This document shows positions 31,924 through 44,245 of a DNA stretch of 64,000 bases, in pieces. This stretch comes from Paraphaeosphaeria minitans (Eukaryota; Ascomycota; Dothideomycetes; Pleosporales; Didymosphaeriaceae). The stretch spans positions 124,001 through 188,000 of the forward strand of contig WJXW01000004.1 in NCBI GenBank assembly GCA_015832175.1, in the 5' to 3' direction. The notes beneath the pieces were generated by a model, which saw nothing but the letters and a program-made list of their open reading frames with translations, was not told the DNA's origin and did not search any database. Position 1 is the first letter of the stretch. Every line of letters starts with the position of its first letter. The translations under genes and the position numbers were made by a program.

Positions 31924-32785
31924 TCAGACCTTTGCCTCCCAGATACCCGCAAATGGATCCCACTTGCCATCCAAATGTCTGTCATACTCCATCACGTTCG
32001 CAACATGCTCGGCCGTTTCCCCTCCGTATAGCTTCTCAACGAATGCAAAAGTCACGTCGATCCCCGCCGAGACACCCGACGAACTCCACACCGGCGTGAC
32101 ACCCGCAGTCTCATCCACCACCCAGCGAGCTTTCCTCACCCACTCCACATTCGGCCCAAGCTTCGCATTCGCGTCCCACGTACACTTGTTTGTAGTCGCA
32201 CGCCGATGGTCCAGGAGTCCCAGACCTGCCAGTATCGCAGAGCCTGTACATATGGTGATGACGTACCCCACCTTGGGAAAGACGGTGCGGATGTATGCTT
32301 CAACCGGAGCCATGACATCTTTGTTCCGAGTCCCAAAGCCTAAGATCAGGTCGGTCGTCAGATCGATCCATCATCCTCGCCTTCTCGGCTGCATGAATAT
32401 ACTAACCTCCAGGAACGAGCAGGACTTCAATCTCGGGGGCATTCTGGAATGTGTGCGTCGGAACGATTTCTTGGCCAAAGGACGCCGACACGAACCCTGG
32501 GTTGGGCTCAGGGTGTGTCGAGACTGGTTTCGTGGATTCGGCTATGATTGCTAGTTCCATCTTGTGCGTTCGAGAGAGCACATTCAGCGCGCTCAAGGGT
32601 CCGAAGACATCTGTTGTGTATATGCTCAGATATGTGACTGTAGGACGCAAAGGTAATGGGCCAAAGGTTAACGCACCAAGAGCTTGGAATCCCTTGAACA
32701 CGATCATCCCATACCTGGTAGGGCGCGTCGCACTTTGATGCGTCAGATACAGAGGACATAAATAGATGGAGCAGAGAACCATCAT
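31924..32785 (-). CDS. DJ-1/PfpI family, isonitrile-hydratase-like
   Basis: Exons 32677-32785, 32407-32610 and 31924-32339 join in frame (introns 66 and 67 bp) to 242 residues. The fold motifs are complete: GFQALDVFGPL, LVPGG and ICTGS with the nucleophile-elbow Cys135 followed by Thr136. Asp37 in QALDVFG matches the acid residue. A Cys-Thr pair plus this Asp is the pattern described for bacterial isocyanide hydratase (InhA), which turns R-NC into R-NH-CHO. The neighbouring isocyanide synthase makes this a plausible detoxification or tailoring enzyme. The N terminus is uncertain: residues 1-24 look odd, and a more family-like leader (MSSVSDAS) sits one frame over with no intron between. Met27 is an alternative start. 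Confidence 0.82.
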
Positions 32786-33527
32786 GCAGATACCTCATGT
32801 TGACAAGACGTCCGGTGATCTTGCTATAACTCGATACACACGTGGCCGATGAATATTTCACAGGCGTGTCTGCACAATAGTTTTCCTCCCGTGTGAGAAC
32901 ACTGTGGGCAGTTGCGAAGGCTATTTATTGGTAGGAGAATCGGTGAGAGCGTACGGAGAAGTAAGAGTGGGCGACTGGTAGGGGTTTATGTGATCTGTGT
33001 GGCTGCTCCTGCTGACCAACCAATACCTACGGTAACAACACCTTAATACGTGCGTCAGTAATCTCGCTCGTCAAAATTTCTTGTCTGACAGCCTTTGAAA
33101 TTCCATACAAAGGCCGATTAGCGCGTCTCTGCAAATACGCATACTTTATGTGAGACGTTTACAAAACGGCGTTGTCCGTCCAAATCCCTGCAGCTAATCT
33201 AAGAGCTGGCAGTATTTGGAGGAAGGCATACATTGCATATATAACCACAGTACAGTACGGGATTGAAGTCGGTGCCATGCACTTGTTTCTTAACTCAGAA
33301 AATGCGCACGATTGGGGTAATTCGACGAAGAAGAGCCTTTTGCGTGTACGTGATTATTATTCATCTTTGTGCACCTAGATCGACCTATAGCCATTGCTAC
33401 CGGCCCCTTGCTCCTATCAAGATCATTACCGGAGCTACGGACAACGTGCAGACTAGGACAGGCTGACATGGCCTGTCTTCCAACAGCAGAGCACGCGCGA
33501 GATGCCCAGTCAAATCCAACGCCCGAC
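32786..33527. other. Intergenic region, no gene seen
   Basis: 742 bp holding the promoter of the DJ-1-like gene and the 3' flank of the MFS gene. Nothing else is supported. Confidence 0.4.
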
Positions 33528-35339
33528 TCAGACTACATAACCCTTGTTCTGATGAACTCTCTTGACATTCGTATTCTTCCACACAAGCATGCACGCCAGC
33601 CCCAGGGCCCACACCGACACACCAGCGATCAACAAAAATCGCCAGGTATCCCCGTATGCGTGTTGGATGGCCAGACGAGTGGGCGAGTCCCACTCGTAGC
33701 TCAACTGCTCTTCAATGGAGCCGAAGATGGTAGTGAGGTTTCCTTGGGCCTCGAGGGGAAGGTATAGCGCGAGCCTTTTGGGTAACGTGCCCTGCCAGAT
33801 CGCAGACGAGATCGAGTAGCCAATAGCACTGCCAATGTAAGTGAAGAGATTGAGCAATGCAATGGTGATGGCAAAATATTGCTGTGCGGCAGCAGCAGCT
33901 AAAATGCTGATCTCGACGGTAAGCATGAGGATGCCGAAACCGAAGTTTGTGAAGATGGTGCACATGGCGATGTAGCCTACGTAGTGGTCGGGCTCGCGGA
34001 AGTGTATGAGCAGGCCTGTCCCAAGCACGATCAGTGGGATACCGCAGAACAAGCTGATGGGTTTGTATCTTCCGGTGACGGAGATGACGGCGCCGGCGGT
34101 AATATTCGCGAAGATCTGTACAACAGTGCCGGACTGATTGAGGTAGCTTGCATTGGCCACGTCTAGGCCGTGCACCACTTGCAGGTACGAGCTGAAGTAC
34201 GAATTCCAGCACGAGGCGCTTACAAAAAGCGTGAACGCTACCATGCAGGTGCCGAGGACTGTACGGTCGCCGAGGATAGGCCACGGAGTGAGCTTGACGC
34301 TGGCAAATGATCTCTCCCAGACGACAAATGCGGCGATGGATAAGACCCCGAAGACCAGGAAGCAGATGATGATCGCAGATCCCCAACCCTTTGCTTCTAT
34401 GGTGTACAGGTTAAACGGTAAAAGCAGGAAGGCAAATCCAGCAGATAGTAGTAGCAGTCCAACAACGTCAAACTCTTTCACATAATGCATGGTCGACTGC
34501 AAGAATGTGCGACCACTTCCTGTTTTGATCTGGACAATGCCTTCTCTTCTTGCCTTCCTGTACTGGTACATGAACAGCCCAAATAGCGGGAGAGCGACAC
34601 TAGGGAGTAAGATAGTCTCCATTCCAAACGCCCAGCGCCAGCCAGTCACGCCACGGTTGAGGAATGAGGTAGAAATAGGCCCTGCCAGCCATGACGTGAT
34701 GATGTATGGTGAAGAAAGCAGGGCTTGCATGAGACCTCGATGACGGAGCGACGACGTATCGGCAATAAAGACACTAAGACAGTATCCAAGACCATTAATA
34801 CCGACGGTATAGAAAATCTGGGATGCAGCATACATCTCCACACTGTTGCAAGAAGCCGCTATAATGAGGCCGATGGTCGCAAGTCCCACGCACAGGAGGA
34901 ATCCATGATGTCGACCGAAGATGTCCAGCATTTTGGCAATGGCAAGATTCGTGACGCCGCCAACCACCGAACTCACGACACTGGTGGTTGGCATGAGTGA
35001 GTGAGAAGCGAAGTCGGATGTGACGTAGGGAAGCACCGCGTTGCTAACTCCAGTGACAATGCCTTGCACAAAATAGACGAACCAGATTGCGATGTACGCC
35101 ACGATCAAAGCTTTGAGTGTCCACGCAATCGTGATGGCCTCGGCCTTTTGCACACCTGCTTGGAAATTCGTATCGATTGACTGATCGTTGGCCGCGTTGC
35201 CCTGGACTTTATCGGCACTGTGCTCGTGATCCGAGCTTGTGTCTTCCGTCGAAACGTGGACCATGTCGATCTCTTTGGTGTCAATGGCGCCCAACGGAGG
35301 GACGTTATTGGAAGCCATGATCGATTGATGAACCTTCAA
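33528..35339 (-). CDS. MFS transporter, siderophore-iron (SIT) type
   Basis: A 603-residue intronless protein with about 14 hydrophobic spans after a ~70-residue cytoplasmic leader. It has the arrangement of fungal siderophore transporters (MirB, Sit1/Arn types), including an AWTLKALIVAYIAIWFVYF first span and the KMLDIFGRHHGF loop between spans 2 and 3. The C-terminal extracellular loop before the last span (LPLEAQGNLTTIFGS) is typical of this subfamily. Such proteins import Fe-siderophore chelates by proton symport at the plasma membrane. In this cluster it might instead move a metal-isocyanide chelate, which is inference. Met8 (35318) is an alternative start. Confidence 0.85.
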   Translation of the reverse strand: MKVHQSIMASNNVPPLGAIDTKEIDMVHVSTEDTSSDHEHSADKVQGNAANDQSIDTNFQAGVQKAEAITIAWTLKALIVAYIAIWFVYFVQGIVTGVSNAVLPYVTSDFASHSLMPTTSVVSSVVGGVTNLAIAKMLDIFGRHHGFLLCVGLATIGLIIAASCNSVEMYAASQIFYTVGINGLGYCLSVFIADTSSLRHRGLMQALLSSPYIITSWLAGPISTSFLNRGVTGWRWAFGMETILLPSVALPLFGLFMYQYRKARREGIVQIKTGSGRTFLQSTMHYVKEFDVVGLLLLSAGFAFLLLPFNLYTIEAKGWGSAIIICFLVFGVLSIAAFVVWERSFASVKLTPWPILGDRTVLGTCMVAFTLFVSASCWNSYFSSYLQVVHGLDVANASYLNQSGTVVQIFANITAGAVISVTGRYKPISLFCGIPLIVLGTGLLIHFREPDHYVGYIAMCTIFTNFGFGILMLTVEISILAAAAAQQYFAITIALLNLFTYIGSAIGYSISSAIWQGTLPKRLALYLPLEAQGNLTTIFGSIEEQLSYEWDSPTRLAIQHAYGDTWRFLLIAGVSVWALGLACMLVWKNTNVKRVHQNKGYVV

Positions 35340-36412
35340 ATCCTTTCCTCGATTAACGGCTATTGCCGTTGTCGTCGCTCTTAGTTGCTATAGTTGAACG
35401 GCATGTGCTTCGTGCAAGCAAGGTGATGAAGGAATAGGCCCAAAGAAAAGGTAGGGAGAGCCTATGGTAACTCTACGCAGGAAGGGAGCATATATGCTCA
35501 TGGGCTATATGTAATGAGAGCAGGGTCGCTTAAGTGTAGAAACAATAACGGTAGAAGGAAGAAGGCTTTTCGATGGTAATATGCGCTTCGCGACTCATTG
35601 TGGCTTTCATGGGACATTTTACGGTACATAGACGGGAAAACCCGCTCATCTGTTGATGTGAGCATGTTGTCTGTGAACTGTGGCTGATTAGCCGATCTCT
35701 CGTGCTTGAAAAAAACCAGCTCAAACTTGCTCATATTGTGTAACTTACGATGCGAACCCCCACGCTACAGCAGTGAGATGCATAGGCCCCAGTCATAATC
35801 CAAACTGACATTTGCGGGTCATGGTCTTATGAGCTCGCATACTTGATTACAAGTTAGCATGTACTGCAAGTGCAGTCTAACTGTATAATTCACATTACAT
35901 ACGCTCTGGTTAGGGCTGTTGCGTGACTACGTGCTTATCAGACGTGTATGAGCAGACGCGTGCGTACCCTGTGCTTACATAGACCCTAGTTCTGAGCCAA
36001 TTTTGTTGGGCATTCTCGTAGGGGCCAACATAAACTTGCAAACTGGGCGTCCTAACAGCACGATTTAGGAGCATTTTACGTTGTCTCTATAAAGTATAAT
36101 ATCACTGGTAGGTAATCGGCCCTAGATTTGCCGAGCCGCAGATAATCTAGATGATAGCGTTTCTTCCGCCTGTATTTGGACTTAAATAGGATGCTAAAAG
36201 ATCTTAGATAGCGCATGAATGTATGGTCTACATGCATGCAGTTTGATCATTACTACGTCGTTGTGCGAGACAACACTCTCTCCGAAGTTCCTGATGATCA
36301 CGTACCTCCATCATGAAGACCTCTTTCCACCCCATTTTCCAATTTGGAATCTCCTTGACTCAACCGTGAAGGATTCATCGTATGAAAATTCGTCTCTATT
36401 CCCAGTCCCTCC
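35340..36412. other. Intergenic region, no gene seen
   Basis: AT-rich 1.07 kb between two transporter genes read in the same direction. No feature is supported. Confidence 0.4.
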
Positions 36413-38247
36413 TCAATTCTCCACCTCAATCGCTTTTTCGGTCGCTTTTTCCATTGCCGTCTCCTCAACGCTGATAGTTGCTTCAATGTCATTTGTCTGA
36501 TCATCGTCTGCCTCCTTCTGGTCCTTTGACTTAAGGTTATTCCAATCAATTCCCAAGGTTCCGATAGTTGCAATACAGAGCAAGATAAGCGCGACCAAGA
36601 ACGGTTGCGATAGAGCCTCGTTGTAAGCGATTCTGATTGACCTCAGGGTCTCGGGATCTCGAGTCAAGCTGTTGATTTCAGTCGCACCAGTCTTGACGAC
36701 GCTGGCTGGATCAATGTTTGCAATGTGTTGCAGTTTCTCTGCAAGCTTGTTGGCCCACAGGTTCTGAGCCACGCTGACAAACACGGCACCACCGAAGTTT
36801 TCGGCAAAGCATAGTAGCGCTATGCCGCTGGGAATATCGATATTCTTCCCGGACTGGACCGCAACAATGGCCTGCTGGATACCGAGTCCAACACCTACGC
36901 CAAACAGGATCTGATATCCGATCAGTCGACTTGTGGAAGTATCCACGTCCCATGTGTAGATGAGCCCAGCGCCAACGGATCCTAGCGTGATCGGAGCAAA
37001 CATGAATGGGTGGTACCAGCCAATCTTGGTAACAAGAAAGCCACCGCTCATGATGCTCAGAATGAGACTGATCATGAATGGCAATAGATCAATCCCGGAT
37101 CCTACTGCCGAAGCACCACGAACCGCTTGAAACCAGATTGGAATGAAGTATGCCATGACGAAGAAGGAAGCGCTGACGCAGAAAGCGTAAAGAGCAGCGC
37201 ACATGACGTGTCGCGAGGTCATGGCCTTGGTGTTCAAGGTCGCGTTGTCCTTCATGAAGGGTTGTACCACTAAGAAACCGAGAAGGAGAACACCGAAAAT
37301 CACCAACAGGGCGATGATCCGGCCGTTGCTCCAAGCATACGTTGTCCCACCCCACTGGAGTGCGATCAATAGACATATGATGGACGGAGCAAACAAGATT
37401 GTACCGATGGGATCGAACCGGAGAATGTACTCTTTCAAGGTCTTTTTCTCCTTGGGTGGTGAAGGCGGGAACTGGAGGCAAAAGATCAAGATGAGAATCG
37501 TTATTCCTCCGATCGGTAGATTGATGTAGAAGCACCATCTCCAAGAAGCGTGGTCTGTCAGCGCACCTCCCAGCAGCGGTCCCACTATACTTGCTATCCC
37601 ATAGACAGCAGTTATCAATCCAATAAAGGCACCGCGCTTTTCCAGTGGTGTTACTGTTGAAATCGTGGTAAGACAGCCGGTGAATATTCCGGAGGCACCA
37701 AATCCAGAGATGGCTCGTCCAGCGATAAGTCCAGCTGAGGTCGGAGCGACCGCGGAAATCAATGATCCAACCTCAAACACCACGACGCAGGCGATGAAGA
37801 GCCATTTCATGTTCAAGAAGCTGTAAAGCCGTCCGAAGAAAAGCTGGAATCCTGAGACGAATAAGAGGTACGCAGACCCGTACCATCCCACATCACCTAA
37901 GGAACCGAAGTGATCTGTGATTCTAGGTATGGCGGTGGCGATGATAGTATTGTCAACCGCAATACAAAAATTCGTAAGCTGAAGACTGATTACGATCATC
38001 GCCAACTTGAATCCCGTGGCATATTGTTCTTGGTTGTCTTCGCCGGCTTTCGGTTTCGGAGTCTCGCTGCCCCCGGTGGAATCATTGCTTTCAGGTAGCC
38101 CTGTGCTTTGATTAATCTAATGTTGCTTCCACAAAAGTCGCAGAACTTACCTGCAGCATTATTTGACGCTTTGGAAGAGCTAGTATCCCCCTTGGTCTCA
38201 TCAAAATCGACGATAGGCGTCTCTTTCATTGTCGAATTGGCTGACAT
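36413..38247 (-). CDS. MFS multidrug transporter, DHA2 family
   Basis: Exon 1 (38151-38247) and exon 2 (36413-38100) join across a 50-bp intron (donor GTAAGT), giving 594 residues with about 14 hydrophobic spans. The N-terminal 62 residues are polar. Motif C of antiporters is present (GPLLGGALTDHASWRWCFYINLP), as is the TAIPRITDHF block of the first loop. The tail after the last span is acidic. DHA2 proteins export drugs and secondary metabolites by proton antiport. Its place beside the biosynthetic genes fits an exporter of the product or an intermediate. Without the first exon the ORF would start at 38005, which lies just before the first span. Confidence 0.88.
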
Positions 38248-39624
38248 GAGAGGCTTGATGAGCTCTAACCCCGGGCTCGAACACGACCTTTCAAGAATGA
38301 TGGGCTAGCTTTCCAGGGCTATCAATCTCTAAGCCTCTTAAACGATTAGAATATCCGCTAATAGTCCGTCATGTGCATGTGTAGAGACCAGTACACCGCT
38401 CCACCACACCATGGATTCTGTCACCGCTCTAGGCGCTTCGAGTCCCGATCCTTCTTATCACCATAACGTAAGAGCATTGGAAAGCCAAGCGCTCGATGAA
38501 TAGAGTTTATCTCGTACGCGATACGATGCGCATGAGCAGATCGCCGATGGAAAATTCAATGCAGCACGTATGAGACATTTTCGAAATCCATCGAAACACG
38601 GCTGATGAATAGATCAATACATACAAGGCAATCTCACTGTGCATGAGCAGGCCTCTCCAACCCAGTCTCAGCCTGAGACAATAAGCACAACAAGCTGTGT
38701 ATTGCGCAACACGGGTCGAAACTCTACTTGCAGATGGGAGGCTGATCCTCAACAGAACACAATCCTGGAGGAAGAACCTTAAAGATACTACAAGGGATGA
38801 GTGGGCAGGTTTCTGGCTTAGCATCCGTATATCTATCGTCTAAGGCTTAGTTAGGGTGGATCTAGAGCGCATATTAGAGGTAGTTCATAAAATAACCAAT
38901 TCTAGAACAGTGACATGCAATACAACTCCATTGTATAATGATGTGATGTTTGATGCTGACTGTGGTGACATTCGTTGCTGACTGCAGGACACAAACCCAG
39001 GAATCATAAGCGAGGGACCTTCAACGTGGTACGCAGTCACACAACGTTATTCGAACACTTCCGAGTGAATTGCGCGGAAGTCTGATCCTGGTCACCGGTA
39101 GTGCGAAACTCAGGGGTGAGCAATCGTGGGATGAGTGCCCGCTCGGTATGGGGGTTTGGTAGCTGCAGGTGGAAATTCACAGCCGGACGTCACGAATAAT
39201 GGACGAAATGGCCCCTAGTGTAATGAAAATCCTCATGTCACCTGAATCAGTTGAATCTCCGTGCACCGTAGGCACGCCCTGAGAGGTCCCGCGGAGATAC
39301 AGTAGTTACGTAGGACCGAGTTTGAGCGCCCACGCAAGCCGAGGCAGGCGTTGCTATAGAGAAGGAATGATAGCATTGACGACAAGTCCTGACTACGGAA
39401 TTGTTCGTGACGCTGAGACCAACACAAAACACGTGCACAATGAGTTCACCCTCAGATGCCTTGGTCTGGGGGCAGAGATGGTGGGGTGGCATTTGGATCT
39501 AGGGATCATTTGGGAGGCATGTAAGCTGAAGGAGCCGTTGCTGTAGAAAATGGATGATAGCAGACGGCAAAGAAGTCGTAAACCATGTTTTCATATCACG
39601 GGAGCTAATCTGTCTGCATATCGC
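38248..39624. other. Intergenic region, no gene seen
   Basis: 1.38 kb between the DHA2 gene and the 3' end of the NRPS-like gene. It is AT-rich with only short frames. Nothing is supported. Confidence 0.4.
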
Positions 39625-42600
39625 TTACCATCCCTCGCCGCGCCTGATATCCAGCAGTCTCGCATACCTCGTAAAATGCTCATCCTGCTGTAGTGTCTTC
39701 AACTCCTCCGGCAGAGTGCCCAGCTCAAGCTCCACACCGCCATCAGCCCTCAGCGGGTGAATCAGCGAGAATCGGAAGCGCCTATGCCCACGTTCAATTT
39801 GTGGACGCACAACAGCTGGTCTCCCTCCGGCAAAGATTCCCTCGCCGAATGAGGAGATATTGTCTTCCTGCTCCCACAGAATCATGTTTGAAATCATCTC
39901 GTTCATGTGCTCCAGACCCATGTTAGCGGTCGCTGGCTTACTGTAGTCATCCATGGAGCGCAAAAGCGTGTATGCATCGTGTACCAATGCAGTGTTGACT
40001 TTGGCGATTGTCTTACGGATCAGATATGCAACCTTGACAAGGTCTGTGTTCGGTGAGCACAGCTCTTCCACGGACATCATCGTACGACTCATGATGAGCA
40101 TGCTACCTGTATAAGTCGACGGCAGATGACCTGAGAAGTAGAGCCGACCGTCGATTGGGATCTCGAGTATAGACATGTCGTCCTGAGCGAAGGTCTGGCC
40201 ACGATGGTTTTTGGCAACCAGATATCTTGCTCTGACTGCAGTTTGCCACATGAATGCCTGAACGATATCGCTGATGGAGGGAACGTGCCCTTTGGCATCA
40301 ACGTGGCCGTTGACGTCTTGTTTGAGTTTTTGCAGGTTCTCGCGGGAGATCAAAAAGAATGTGCTGGACAAGGAACGATCAGAGGGAGCTCTTGGCCACT
40401 GAGGCTGACGTCGATAGACGGGTCTCAGATCGTTTAGTGACCCGCCTTTGATGACCGCTCTGTTGTTGCTTTCCCGTTCTCCAGCATTGTAGTCGGGCGG
40501 GAAGAACGGCAGAAAGTCCCATACAGTATTGTCGACCTCTGAAACTGATTTCGCATGTCCCTCATGCTGGTAGAGGATCTCGGGTAGGCTGTGGTGGCAG
40601 CTTTGAGGATCGTACCAGTCACACGTTGCAGTTTGATCTCCTTGCACGTATCTGCAGCTATCTGCCCAGACTCTGAGAGCCACCAAGGCACCTTGACCAT
40701 CGAAGAAAGTATGCATGAAGTTCGTGGCCAGTATACATCCGCCCTCAACGAAGTTCGCATGGGCTACCAAGACATCGGCAGGCATGCTTGGGAACGGATA
40801 GCAATCGAGAACCGTCTTGTCTTCATAGAGCGAAGGTGAAAATTTGCCGTCTCGCATTTTTTGGAACGACGGAAGGACTTTCGTCATATCTTTGAAGACA
40901 AGCTGTCTGGGATTGGATGTGGTCGCCAACGACGGAGGTGGCATTGAGATGGCGTATTCACCCTTCCTGTAGCCAAACTCGGAATCTGAAGCATGCATCA
41001 TCTTCCCATCAAGCTCTGGCATGATCTGAAAAGCACGACATAAACCAGCTTGAAGGCGCTCGAAGGCTTGTTGGAAGCTTGAATCCCTCGGCAACGCAAA
41101 GAAGAAGGTGAACCCCATGTAGTGGTTCGGATTCACTGCATCGAAAGGATTCATCTTAAACCCCATACGCCGCTGGTACTCGTGCATGGCATGGTGAAGG
41201 TCGACATGTCCATTCGTTGACCCGTTGGAAGGTTCCAGGATAGGCTTTTCGGATATTTGATGTTGGTCACTGCCATCAGTGTGCCCGTTGGTGTGCCCAT
41301 TCACTTGTGCATTAGACTCTTCATTGGTCGCTGATTTCACTCGTTGTTGCAGGAGTGTTCTCAGTTGCGATGAGAATTTGGCAAGGGTTGGGTTTGCATA
41401 TAGATGCCTTGGGGCGATCTGCTCCTGTAACCCTGTGGATCCTCGGATGATTCTAATAGCTTGGAACACAACGAGAGAGTCTAGGCCCAAGTCGAAGACA
41501 TCTTCATCTGGATCGGCACCTTCGATTTCTGGGAATACTGACTCCAAGATCTTTTTGACAGACTGCAAGGTAGCCTCATCTGAGCTTGTGTCGATTGTGA
41601 ACTCATCGAACTCCTCAAGCTGTACCTCATCTCTAGTAGCGTAGAAGCGATCAATGAAGTCTCTGTAGAGGTCCAAAGTCGCTCGGCGCTTGAGCGTTGA
41701 CTTGTCCGTGCGGATGAAAGGTTTATCTGGCTCTGCAAAGGCAACATAGTCCCTGTGGAACCTCGTCTTTTGAAAACCAGATGAGTTCGCGCGCTGCACC
41801 TTCTCCCAGATGCTGTCAAATAACTCGTTGTTTCTGGCGGAGGGATCTTTCAATTCGATGAGTAGTCCAGCCTGCGGTTTGCCTTGTCCAATGACAAGGC
41901 AGCCCTCGATTGCAGGATGTGTTGTGATCAAGGCCTCTGCTTCCAAAGGCGCGATCTTGTATCCGTTGGACAAGACGACAGCATCGTCACTTCTGCCAGT
42001 GTACGCATATAGATACGGCTTAGTGGGGTGTCGTTTGTAGAGATCTTTGAGGTTGACAGATTGCTGGTCGGGGAAAGTGTAGAAGACGCCTTGGAAAAGA
42101 TCCCATTGAGGCTTTCGATGGACCCAGTGCTCGTAAACACCTGGTTCGATTTCCTTGAATTCGAATCCTGCAAGTGGATGAAAGGCAAACCAATGCCAAT
42201 CCTCTCGTGTCGGCCACAACACGCCCATAAACAGACCCTCTGTGGTGCCTGTCAGGTTAAGAACTCTAACGACATCATTGACCTTTGTTACGATGCTGGG
42301 GCTGACAGGACCTAGATTTACGGTTCGAGTTAGCCTCATGATTCGTCTTGTTTCTAGGACATCGCTGTGCTACTTACCGCCGGAGACACAGATGAATTTG
42401 ACCTTCGTGAACTTCGCCAACACAGCCGGAGTCTCGCCCAGCTCGTCAGCAAGTGATGGCACGAGATGATAAATGTCGATCTTGGCATGGTCCAGTAGAT
42501 TCTCGATCAGCGACATGTTTGGCAGAACTCTCGGGGGACCCAGAACGCAATGAAGCCTGAAGAAAGCGGGCACAACGATGTCCATGAGCATACCAGCACC

Positions 42601-43526
42601 CTGAAAGTCCCAGAAGTCAGAATTCGAGACAAAATACAGTATTGCGAGCAGGAATTGCTAGGATTGAGGTAAAACTTACATGGCTCATAGGAAATGAAGA
42701 GTAGATGGTGTCCCCTTCGTTCCAGTTGTCAGTCCACGGTTTGAAACCATGATCGCCTACAGCCGGGGGCAGCAAGCGGACGGCGTCCAATGACCCAACC
42801 AACCCATGAGTCCATGAAATCGGTTTTGGAACCCCCGTGGTGCCAGATGTATGTGTTATACAGAAGGGCTCGTGCACAGCTTCTTCGAAGGTCTTTGTGA
42901 ATGGAAATGGCTCGGTGGTCTCCGCATCTAGAAGCTCTTCCAAAGAAGGTAGCTCGAGAATCGTCATGGGTCTTTGCTTTGTGAAAGCCTCAACAAGAGG
43001 AAGCCCTGCTTGTCCATGGGGTCTAATCCATACATCGCATTTGGCGGCGTTGAGAACCGCCAAAGCACCCTCAACATTGTTTTTAGGGGACAAGAACAAC
43101 GCCTGTCAGCAGAAGAGTCAGTTGCCAATTCATATTCCGGGATAGATACGATCTGAAACTTACTCCACAGTTGGCCTTAATGGCACCGTAGATTAACAGA
43201 ATGTGTCGCAAATCATCTATAGTTCAATTTAGAGAGACTATTTGCCTACTGAATTGCCAGTATAGCTTACGAGGGCCGATATAGCCTACTGGCACAATCT
43301 TGTTGCATGATTGATCATGATTCTCTTTGAGCCTGTCATTCAGGAACCAAGCAGTCTTGTCCACTGCTTTCGCAAATGCAGCGGCGGTTATCGTTTGAAA
43401 TTGGGAAGTCTGATCTGTAAACGAGGCCAGCGAGTAGATGATGCGATCGGGCTCGGAGCGAGCCAAGGCATCCAAGATATGGGGTATCAACCTCTTGCCA
43501 TAGGAATGCGTGCTGTTGATAGCCAT
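39625..43526 (-). CDS. NRPS-like enzyme: adenylation-thiolation-acyltransferase
   Basis: Exons 43271-43526, 43164-43216, 42680-43102, 42378-42600 and 39625-42311 join in frame to 1213 residues. The adenylation domain (about 1-550) has THTSGTTGVPKP, an LTGTTEG core 5 and GRSDDAVVLSNGYKI, the form seen in single-module NRPS-like enzymes. The thiolation domain carries DLGLDSL with Ser597 as phosphopantetheine site. A linker of Asn-Gly-His-Thr repeats follows. The C-terminal ~500 residues resemble BAHD/trichothecene acetyltransferases, with catalytic HTFFDG (His852, Asp856). There is no condensation, thioesterase or reductase domain. I infer that an acid is activated, loaded and transferred to an alcohol or amine. 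It diverges from the isocyanide-synthase gene. As I recall, Aspergillus CrmA has a similar A-T-transferase part fused to its isocyanide synthase. Confidence 0.88.
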
Positions 43527-43889
43527 AGCGACCAAGGAATGAAAAATTGGGTGTGCAAGTGATCTTTCTCTCCGTTAACCAGCAGGTTCCAAGGCTAGAA
43601 CTTAACGATCTGATGGCTTTGCAACGATAGCTTGTCAAGTCTGCGTAGCATTCGGCGGGATTTGACTTTCAAATTTTCAATACTATCAAATCAGCCTTGG
43701 GACATTCAGGTCCGGGGCTTGAGTCAGGTGCATGGTCGGCTTAGGTCGCCTCAATCACCATGCAAGAGATATGTGGTGACACCATGACAGCACAATCGAC
43801 TAAAGTTCGCAACGATGAAATAAGCAAGGGTCCTGTATAGACGGGCACTCTATTTTTTACAATAGTGTCTTTGCAAAAACTAAGTAACG

Positions 43890-43897
43890 TGAGCAAA
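43890..43897 (-). promoter_or_regulatory. Candidate copper-response (Mac1-like) site
   Basis: TGAGCAAA on the plus strand reads TTTGCTCA on the minus strand, the yeast Mac1 copper-starvation element. It is about 370 bp upstream of the NRPS-like start. By chance an exact 8-mer would occur about 0.04 times in this spacer on either strand. Function is inferred. Confidence 0.4.
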
Positions 43898-44245
43898 ATG
43901 TCGTGTCCTGCATAAGACTTGCGCCTCTTACGCGCGCGGGCCATCGACACTCAAGTGCTGTCTCAACCAAACACCACGGTAATCCCCACCGCTATTACGT
44001 AGCTTGAACAGTAATTCAGCCTTGGACGATCCATAAGTTGATGTCGTTCACAGTGCAGCACGTGTGCTGACAACGTCCGACCGCAGGGCGGATTGAAGTA
44101 ACAAGGATGTGGTCCTTGCGATAAGAGATCAACCACGCTCATGCAGTGCAACACGAGCACCGACACGTGAATGAAAGGAGTGAGATTTTAATCCTTCAGA
44201 CCTTAATATCGATAATATATCTTTGGTCGTTCATACAATTAAGCG

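Noticed and set aside
42312..42339. Start of the NRPS-like gene at 42339
   Set aside because: That start lies in an intron; homology to adenylation-domain cores continues in four upstream exons.
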